From an uncultured Pelagibacteraceae bacterium (GTDB lineage: Bacteria > Pseudomonadota > Alphaproteobacteria > Pelagibacterales > Pelagibacteraceae), in the NCBI GenBank assembly GCA_902604695.1, contig CACKZT010000009.1:1-39636 (forward strand): a stretch of 39,636 nt of DNA, read 5' to 3'. This document shows, piece after piece, positions 33,849 to 39,636 of this stretch. How positions within the stretch are numbered: the stretch's first letter is position 1; every line of letters begins with the position of its first letter. The translations under genes were made by a program, and so were the position numbers. The notes below the pieces were generated by a model. It was not told the DNA's origin. It saw only the letters and a list, made by a program, of their open reading frames with translations, and ran no database searches.

Positions 33849-35747
33849 TTGAGTCAAAAATACAAAGAAATCTACGAGTCATCGATAAAAGATAAAGAAA
33901 ATTTTTGGAAAAAAATTTCTGAGGAGATTTTTTGGTATAAAAAACCAAGTAAAATTTTAAATTCCAGCAATCCTCCTTTCTATAAATGGTTTGAAGACGG
34001 TATTACCAACACTTGTTACAACGCTATAGATTTTCATATCGATAAAGGAAGAGGAGATAAGCTTGCAATAATTTATGACAGTCCGATTACAGGTGTTCAA
34101 AAAAAAATTAGTTATAAAGAGTTAAAAGAAAAAGTTTCTTTATTTGCTGGAGCATTAAAAAATCAAGGTGTAGGAAAAGGAGATAGAGTTATTATTTACA
34201 TGCCGATGATTCCTGAAGCTGTCATAGCTATGTTAGCTTGTGGAAGAATTGGAGCAGTTCATTCCGTTGTTTTTGGAGGTTTTGCTGCAAATGAGTTAGC
34301 AAGTAGAATAGATGACTCGAAGGCAAAATTAATTGTTTCAGCTTCTTGCGGTTACGAACCAGGAAGGACAGTTCATTACAAACCACTAGTGAACAAAGCT
34401 TTAGACCTTTCAAAACATAAACCTAACAAATGCATAATCTTTCAAAGAGAAAAAGATAAAGCAGAATTAAATCCTTCTATGGATATAACATGGGAAGATT
34501 CTCTTAAAAACGCTAAACCTACTGAATGTGAAAAAATGAATGCAAATGATTATGCTTACATTTTGTATACCTCTGGTACTACTGGTTTACCAAAAGGTAT
34601 TGTAAGAGATATTGGTGGTCACATTGTTGCATTGAAATGGACAATGAAAAACATCTACAACATTGAACAAGATGATGTTTGGTGGTCTGCTAGCGACATT
34701 GGATGGATCGTTGGACATTCTTACATTGTTTACGCTCCACTTTTTTATGGTTGCACTACAGTTTTGTTTGAAGGAAAACCAGTAGGGACCCCAGATGCTG
34801 GAGCATTTTGGAGAGTTATCTCTGAACATAAGGTAAAATCTCTCTTTACTGCTCCTACGGCAATTAGAGCAATCAAAAAAGAAGATCCTAATGGAGATTT
34901 TTTTAAAAAATATGATTTAAGCAAATTTGATAAACTTTTTCTTGCTGGAGAAAGAGCTGATCCAGATACTATTAAGTGGTTTGAAAAACTTTCAGGTTCT
35001 CCGGTTATTGATCATTGGTGGCAAACTGAAACAAGTTGGGCAATAACATCAGACTGTACAGGTATAGAGTCTTTCCCTGTTAAATATGGTTCAGCATTTA
35101 AACCGGTTCCAGGTTATGATTTAAAAGTTCTAAACTCCGATGGTAAAGAAGTAGGCCCAGGGAAAATGGGCGATATTGTAGTTAAGCTCCCTCTCCCTCC
35201 AGGTACTTTTCCAACTCTTTGGGGTGCAGATAAAAGATATAAAGAAAATTATATGTCTACCTACCCAGGTTATTATTTAACTTATGATGCGGGGCACATT
35301 GATGAAGATGGTTATGTTTGGATTATGTCCAGAACCGATGACATAATAAATGTTGCAGGACATAGACTGTCCACCGGAGCAATTGAAGAAGTTTTAGCAG
35401 AACATAAAAATGTTGCTGAATGTGCTGTCCTTGGAATAGCTGATAAACTTAAAGGTCAATTACCTATTGGACTTCTTGCTTTAAAAGCAGGAGTAACTAA
35501 AGATAAAAAAGAAATAATTTCTGAATGTGTAAAAATGGTTAGAGATAAAGTGGGTCCAGTTGCTGCTTTTAAAATTGCAATTGTAGTCAAAAGACTTCCT
35601 AAAACAAGATCAGGGAAGATATTAAGAGGAACTGTAAGGAAAATAGCTGACAATGAACCTTATAAGATGCCAGCTACAATTGATGATCCAGCTATTTTAG
35701 ATGAAATCAAACAAGACTTAAAAGACAATAATATTTTAAAAAGTTAA
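33849..35747 (+). CDS. prpE: Propionyl-CoA/acetyl-CoA synthetase (PrpE-like)
   Basis: An AMP-forming acyl-CoA synthetase of 632 residues that activates a short-chain acid such as propionate or acetate with ATP and CoA. The AMP-binding motif YTSGTTGLPKG and HWWQTETSWAIT are typical, and the C-terminal lysine motif is RLPKTRSGKILRG. SCGYEPGRTVHYKPLV and LAGERADPDTIKW resemble PrpE/ACSS3 more than AcsA, so propionate is the better guess. The start is the TTG at 33849, chosen because a very strong GGAGGAGG ribosome-binding site lies just upstream and the nearby GTG runs at once into a stop. It is divergent from proteorhodopsin. Confidence 0.88.
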   Translation: MSQKYKEIYESSIKDKENFWKKISEEIFWYKKPSKILNSSNPPFYKWFEDGITNTCYNAIDFHIDKGRGDKLAIIYDSPITGVQKKISYKELKEKVSLFAGALKNQGVGKGDRVIIYMPMIPEAVIAMLACGRIGAVHSVVFGGFAANELASRIDDSKAKLIVSASCGYEPGRTVHYKPLVNKALDLSKHKPNKCIIFQREKDKAELNPSMDITWEDSLKNAKPTECEKMNANDYAYILYTSGTTGLPKGIVRDIGGHIVALKWTMKNIYNIEQDDVWWSASDIGWIVGHSYIVYAPLFYGCTTVLFEGKPVGTPDAGAFWRVISEHKVKSLFTAPTAIRAIKKEDPNGDFFKKYDLSKFDKLFLAGERADPDTIKWFEKLSGSPVIDHWWQTETSWAITSDCTGIESFPVKYGSAFKPVPGYDLKVLNSDGKEVGPGKMGDIVVKLPLPPGTFPTLWGADKRYKENYMSTYPGYYLTYDAGHIDEDGYVWIMSRTDDIINVAGHRLSTGAIEEVLAEHKNVAECAVLGIADKLKGQLPIGLLALKAGVTKDKKEIISECVKMVRDKVGPVAAFKIAIVVKRLPKTRSGKILRGTVRKIADNEPYKMPATIDDPAILDEIKQDLKDNNILKS

Positions 35748-35748
35748 A

Positions 35749-36246
35749 TTATATATTATCAATTTTAGCTTTCATGCCAACATCGTAGTGACCTGGAACA
35801 TTACACGCAGCTTCTATATCTACTGTATTACTAAATTTCCAAATCAATTCCGCTTTTTCGCCAGGAGATAGCAAAACACTATTAGAATGTGAATGTGCCA
35901 TAGTGGGATTTTTTTTTGACATCTCCTTCATTTTTTTTTTATCAATTTTATCGGCTAGAAGTATTTCGTGTTCTACCATCATCATCATTTCTGGCTGATG
36001 TTTTAAATGCATTTCTTTGGTAGCAATATTAAATTCATGAACTAATTGGCCTTTATTTTCTACAACAAATTTGATTGTCTCATTCTTTTTAATCTTAAAG
36101 CTATTTGGCTGATAATAATTGTCATACATTGAAACTTTTATAACCCTATCAATGTTTTCTTCTTGACCTTTAACTCCTATTGCTTTCATTGAACCGGCAA
36201 AAAGAATATTTGGGATAAAAATAAATAATAGTATTAGTTTTTTCAT
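35749..36246 (-). CDS. Exported cupredoxin-like copper protein
   Basis: A 165-residue periplasmic protein with a signal peptide of about 17 residues. The type 1 copper ligands are visible as His70 (LVHEFNI), Cys148 and His153 (ACNVPGHYD) and Met158. An insert at about residues 76-123 is rich in Met and His, including four consecutive Met at 87-90 and AHSHS near 117-121, and may bind extra copper. Roles could be electron transfer or copper handling; neither can be chosen from sequence. It follows the dihydroorotase gene with an ATGA overlap and converges on prpE with one base between stops. Confidence 0.82.
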   Translation of the reverse strand: MKKLILLFIFIPNILFAGSMKAIGVKGQEENIDRVIKVSMYDNYYQPNSFKIKKNETIKFVVENKGQLVHEFNIATKEMHLKHQPEMMMMVEHEILLADKIDKKKMKEMSKKNPTMAHSHSNSVLLSPGEKAELIWKFSNTVDIEAACNVPGHYDVGMKAKIDNI

Positions 36247-37562
36247 AGTTTAAACTCAAGAGGTTTTCCTACTTGATTAGAAACTATTTTACCATTTTCC
36301 ATAACGATTAAACCATTTACAATTGTCGCAATGGGAAATCCCTTTACTTTGTAATTATTAAATGGCGTCCAACCGCACTTACTTGCAATCATTTCGTCTT
36401 TAATGATTTGCTCTTTATTCATATCTACTATTGTTAAGTCAGCATCAAAATCTTCTTTGATAAAACCCTTTTCTTTAATTCCAAATATTATGCATGGATT
36501 TTCACACATAAGCTTGATTAATTGTTCTAAAGTTAATTTACCATTATTTACATGATCTAGCATTACGGGGAATATAGTTTGTACACCTGGCATTCCTGAA
36601 GGAGAATTAGGATATTCTTTTTTTTTATTTTCTTTTGTATGTGGAGCATGATCAGAGCCTAGCACATCAACAATATTATTTTTAATTGCTGTCCACAGTC
36701 TATCATAGTGATCTTTAGTTCTTAAAGGAGGGTTCATTTGAGCATATGTTCCTAATTTATCGTAACAATCGGGAGCATACATCGTTAAGTGTTGAGGAGT
36801 AGTTTCAAAAGTTACATTCTTTTTATGCATTGCTAAAAAATCTACTTCTTCTTTTGTTGTTACATGGAGCACATGGATTTTTTTATTATATCGTTCAGCA
36901 ATCCTAACAACTCTTCTTGTTGAAGACATTGCGGTCTCACTATTTCTCCACTCGGGATGTGAATGAACATCTCCTTTTCTAATAAATTTTTTTCTTAAAT
37001 TTAATATCTCTTCGTCTTCTGAATGAATTGAAACTATTCTATCACAGTTAGAAATTACCTTTTCAATATCTGCTTCCTTATCAACTAATAAATTCCCTGT
37101 GGATGAACCTGCAAAAAGTTTAATTCCACAACATCCTTTTAAATTTTTTAGTTTAGCAAGTTGCTCAATGTTATTTGGTGTAGCTCCAAAATAAAAAGCG
37201 TAGTTGCTATGCATTCTGTCTTTTGCAAGTAAAAGTTTTTTATCAAATTCGATAAGATTAGATGTTGGAGGATTTGTGTTTGGCATTTCAAATAAAGAAG
37301 TAACTCCACCTAATACAGCAGCTCTACTACCGCTTTCTAAATCTTCAGCGTCTGTTGAACCAGGTTCCCGAAAGTGAACTTGTGTGTCAATTATTCCTGG
37401 AAGAATGACTTTGTTTGTTGCGTCAAAGACTTTTGAACTATTTAATTGAATTTTGCCTATTTTTTTTATTTTATTTCCAGATAAACCTAGGTCCGTTTTG
37501 ACTAGTTTCCCGTCAATATAACACAACCCATTTTTAATAATTAAAGTATAATTGTCAGACAT
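36243..37562 (-). CDS. pyrC: Dihydroorotase (class I amidohydrolase)
   Basis: Cyclises carbamoyl-aspartate to dihydroorotate in pyrimidine synthesis. It has 439 residues. The metal site contains IDTQVHFREPG (residues 58-68), Lys148 in GIKLFAG, a candidate for carboxylation, His residues in VLHVTTKEE, and Asp-His in LGSDHAPHT. The first His of the usual HxH pair is Gln61 here, a change I believe also occurs in related alphaproteobacterial proteins. Allantoinase or another cyclic amidohydrolase is an alternative. It is divergent from ygfZ across only 31 bases and is coupled to the cupredoxin gene. Confidence 0.85.
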   Translation of the reverse strand: MSDNYTLIIKNGLCYIDGKLVKTDLGLSGNKIKKIGKIQLNSSKVFDATNKVILPGIIDTQVHFREPGSTDAEDLESGSRAAVLGGVTSLFEMPNTNPPTSNLIEFDKKLLLAKDRMHSNYAFYFGATPNNIEQLAKLKNLKGCCGIKLFAGSSTGNLLVDKEADIEKVISNCDRIVSIHSEDEEILNLRKKFIRKGDVHSHPEWRNSETAMSSTRRVVRIAERYNKKIHVLHVTTKEEVDFLAMHKKNVTFETTPQHLTMYAPDCYDKLGTYAQMNPPLRTKDHYDRLWTAIKNNIVDVLGSDHAPHTKENKKKEYPNSPSGMPGVQTIFPVMLDHVNNGKLTLEQLIKLMCENPCIIFGIKEKGFIKEDFDADLTIVDMNKEQIIKDEMIASKCGWTPFNNYKVKGFPIATIVNGLIVMENGKIVSNQVGKPLEFKL

Positions 37563-37576
37563 GATTTAAGTAATAT

Positions 37577-37586
37577 ATTATATAAT
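37577..37586. promoter_or_regulatory. Symmetric -10 element shared by pyrC and ygfZ
   Basis: ATTATATAAT is a palindrome that reads TATAAT on both strands: 37581-37586 on plus and 37582-37577 on minus. The plus-strand box ends 7 bases before the ygfZ ATG, and the minus-strand box 14 bases before the dihydroorotase ATG. TTGTCT on the minus strand at 37607-37602 could be a -35 box with a long 19-base spacer. The 31-base gap has no space for two separate promoters. Confidence 0.45.
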
Positions 37587-37593
37587 TAAAAAT

Positions 37594-38475
37594 ATGGAAA
37601 AAGACAAAATAATTATTTTGAAAGACAGAGGTTTGATATCAATTAACGGCGAGGAATCAATAAGTTTTTTACAAAATATTATTACTAATGATATTGAAAA
37701 AGTTAGTAGGCAAAAATCAATTTTTTCGGCAATTTTTACTCCACAGGGGAAATATTTATTCGAATTTTTTATAATAAAAGATGAAAATGGATATTTATTA
37801 GATTGTGATATTAATTTAAAAAATGAGTTAATTAAACATTTCAATAAATATAAACTTCAATCAAAGATAAGAATATCTGATTCAACCGACAATTATTTTG
37901 TTGGAGTTATTAGTCTAGAAAAATTTTTAAAACTTCAAAGCGAGTCTGAGAGACAAAATAATACAATATTTTTTAAAGAAAGTTTAATATTTGTTGATGC
38001 AAGGTCTAAATTACTAGGTGCGAGAGTTATATCAAAAAAAGATAATGAGAAAAAAATTATTGAAGAATTAAATTTAAAAGAATGCGATGAGAAAAAATAT
38101 GTAGATTTGGCTCATAAAAATGGCATACCTATAAAAGATTTGAGTAATTTGCAAGATCAATTATTTGGGTTAGAGGCAAATTTAGAAGAGCTTCAGGCCA
38201 TAGACTTTAAAAAAGGTTGTTATATTGGACAAGAAAATACAGCAAGAATGAAATTAAAAAACAAAATTCGAAGAAAACTAGTTGCTGTCAATTCTGAAAA
38301 AAAATTAAAATTATTTAGTGAAATATTTATAGATAAAAAAAGTGTTGGAAAAATTTTGATTAATGGCGATTACCCTTTTGCACTTATCAAAATTTATGAG
38401 GAAGATTTAAAGAGTAATAAGAATAATCTAATTTGTGAACAATCCAAAATTAGCATTTTTCTAGAAAAAAATTAA
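37594..38475 (+). CDS. ygfZ: YgfZ/GcvT-like folate-binding Fe-S maintenance protein
   Basis: A cytoplasmic tetrahydrofolate-binding protein that helps keep certain iron-sulfur enzymes active. It has 293 residues and is related to the GcvT aminomethyltransferase. The family signature K-G-C-Y-x-G-Q-E is seen as KKGCYIGQENTARM near residues 206-219, with the conserved cysteine. The N-terminal ISINGEESISFLQNIITNDI segment is also typical. It is transcribed alone from a very short 31-base divergent gap, and its stop overlaps that of the acyltransferase gene. Confidence 0.92.
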   Translation: MEKDKIIILKDRGLISINGEESISFLQNIITNDIEKVSRQKSIFSAIFTPQGKYLFEFFIIKDENGYLLDCDINLKNELIKHFNKYKLQSKIRISDSTDNYFVGVISLEKFLKLQSESERQNNTIFFKESLIFVDARSKLLGARVISKKDNEKKIIEELNLKECDEKKYVDLAHKNGIPIKDLSNLQDQLFGLEANLEELQAIDFKKGCYIGQENTARMKLKNKIRRKLVAVNSEKKLKLFSEIFIDKKSVGKILINGDYPFALIKIYEEDLKSNKNNLICEQSKISIFLEKN

Positions 38476-39636
38476 TTTTTTTCCTCAATCAATTTTATTT
38501 TATCAATAATTTGATCAATAATTTTTTTATTGCCGGCTTTTGAAAGGTGATTTGTATCTAAATAATAAATTCCATTTTCATCATGTAATATACATCTTTT
38601 CTTTATACTTGTTCCACAAAACATTTTTTCTGGAATAACTCTGTATAAATTTGGGTGATCTATTGAGTTGAGTATTTCGTTGCTCTCTGAAACCCACTTA
38701 GAAAAGTTAGGATACGATGTAGTAAAGGGGTTATCACTAACAAATTGATCAAAGTTTTTATCGTTTATTACATAAGCATCAAATATTTTTTTCATAACAT
38801 CAAAACCTACTGGCGGGATTGGATAAACAATAATTACTCTCACTCCATTATCTAAAAGTTCTCTTATTCCATTTTGTACGCCAGTTTTAATTGAAATATT
38901 TTCTTTATTTCTGAAACGATACCACTCTCTTTGTTCAATGCCTCCTTCTCCATTATCGTATTTATTGCCAGTTAAATAAACTGGTAGCCTACCGACTAAA
39001 ACTACAATTGAATTTTCTTTTGTTAAAATTTCTTTTTTCCTATTTTCTTGAACAGCTACGTCGCAATAATCTTCAGCTTTTCTTTTAAACATATGAAATT
39101 TGTCAAATCCTGGAATATAGTAGCATCCGCTTCCTCCCTGTTTAACAATATTATATTTAGAGAGTTCTTTGTTTGACTCCATATCTTTTCCTAGAAGAAC
39201 AGCGTGACTATCTCCAGTAACAAAAACATTTACTTTGTTTTTAATATTTAGGTTCGTATTTATTATGATATCTTTTTGAAGTATTTCTTGACCAAAATTT
39301 TTCTCTAAAAGAAGATCGTTAATAATTTTTGGATATTTTGCAGGATTATAGAAACCATCTTTATAAATAGTAAAGCTGTTTAAAGAAAAAACGATAATAA
39401 ATAGTAAGGATATTGTTTTAATACTAAAAAATTTAGAGTCAGTTTTTTTTCTAAAAGGTTGTTCAATATATTGGTAGGTAAATATTGATAAAACGAAAGT
39501 GATAATAATTAAATAAATTAAATCTATTTGTTTAAAAAAAATATAGACTGGATAATGCCATATATAGAGAGAATAAGAAATTAATCCTGTTCCTACCATT
39601 ATCTTGCTTGAAAGGAACTTAACCATCACATTGTTT
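38472..39636 (-). CDS. Acyltransferase-3/SGNH-hydrolase fusion, 3' part only
   Basis: The C-terminal part of a membrane O-acyltransferase of the OafA type that modifies cell-surface polysaccharide. The frame is open to the window edge, so the true start and most membrane helices lie outside. Visible are the last helices (GTGLISYSLYIWHYPVYIFF and the next two), a YQYIEQPFRKK segment typical of the acyltransferase-3 domain end, and then a periplasmic SGNH hydrolase domain. Its catalytic serine is in VFVTGDSHAVL and its Asp-His pair in DTNHLSKAGN. Such fusions acetylate O-antigen or similar glycans. It converges on ygfZ with a TTAA overlap. Confidence 0.88.
   Translation of the reverse strand, partial: NNVMVKFLSSKIMVGTGLISYSLYIWHYPVYIFFKQIDLIYLIIITFVLSIFTYQYIEQPFRKKTDSKFFSIKTISLLFIIVFSLNSFTIYKDGFYNPAKYPKIINDLLLEKNFGQEILQKDIIINTNLNIKNKVNVFVTGDSHAVLLGKDMESNKELSKYNIVKQGGSGCYYIPGFDKFHMFKRKAEDYCDVAVQENRKKEILTKENSIVVLVGRLPVYLTGNKYDNGEGGIEQREWYRFRNKENISIKTGVQNGIRELLDNGVRVIIVYPIPPVGFDVMKKIFDAYVINDKNFDQFVSDNPFTTSYPNFSKWVSESNEILNSIDHPNLYRVIPEKMFCGTSIKKRCILHDENGIYYLDTNHLSKAGNKKIIDQIIDKIKLIEEKN

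Noticed and set aside
33849-35747. Acetyl-CoA synthetase AcsA for the synthetase gene
   Set aside because: Several internal segments (around residues 165-185 and 365-380) look more like PrpE/ACSS3. Acetate use is not excluded, so the call names both substrates.
1-39636. CRISPR array, prophage, insertion sequence or defence system
   Set aside because: No spaced repeat array, transposase, integrase, phage structural or restriction gene was found on either strand; the window is housekeeping with a few accessory genes.

Overview
This window looks like a chromosomal segment from a SAR11-clade alphaproteobacterium (Pelagibacterales, close to Candidatus Pelagibacter). The reasons are the strong A+T richness throughout, very tight gene packing (the longest stretch without a gene is 228 bases), a proteorhodopsin gene beside a ferredoxin and ferredoxin reductase, alphaproteobacterial gene orders such as fabD-fabG-acpP, rpsF-rpsR-rplI-dnaB, cvpA-purF and psd-pssA, and an almost complete lack of mobile DNA. 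I see no rRNA, tRNA, CRISPR array, insertion sequence or prophage.

Layout. 1-3011: the end of rsmA converges on a minus-strand block fabD-fabG-acpP-gmk (fatty acid synthesis and guanylate kinase). 3101-10176: a plus-strand block for ribosomal proteins S6, S18 and L9, the replicative helicase DnaB, a large RND/MMPL-type membrane protein, CvpA and PurF. 10173-18092: nine closely packed minus-strand genes, in transcription order psd, pssA, rlmE, guaB, a small TPR protein, guaA, panB, a YfgM-like protein and a BamB-like propeller. This block joins phospholipid synthesis, GMP synthesis and envelope biogenesis. 18168-25309: icd (+), then alaS, a DUF779 protein, an aldehyde dehydrogenase and recA (all minus). 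25429-30330: TolC-family protein, a glycerate-kinase-like P-loop protein, a GFA-family protein and two glycosyltransferases (all minus). 30403-33620: dksA (+), then a GST, a ferredoxin-NADP reductase, a [2Fe-2S] ferredoxin and proteorhodopsin (all minus). 33849-39636: a propionyl/acetyl-CoA synthetase (+), a cupredoxin, a dihydroorotase, ygfZ (+), and the 3' part of an acyltransferase/SGNH-hydrolase gene that runs off the window.

How the genes work together. Most are housekeeping: PurF, GuaB and GuaA act in purine synthesis, the dihydroorotase in pyrimidine synthesis, and Psd/PssA make phosphatidylethanolamine. The most distinctive part is 30.8-35.7 kb. There a blue-tuned proton-pumping rhodopsin with a very strong ribosome-binding site shares a symmetric, repeat-rich control region with a divergent acyl-CoA synthetase, and is followed, beyond a clear terminator, by a translationally coupled ferredoxin-reductase-GST unit.

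Other notable points are an IMP dehydrogenase with no CBS (Bateman) domain, all six convergent gene pairs meeting within -8 to +1 bases, a two-gene ALDH-DUF779 cassette between recA and alaS, and several promoters so close to start codons that the mRNAs would be nearly leaderless. All assignments come from reading motifs and context; no database search was run.
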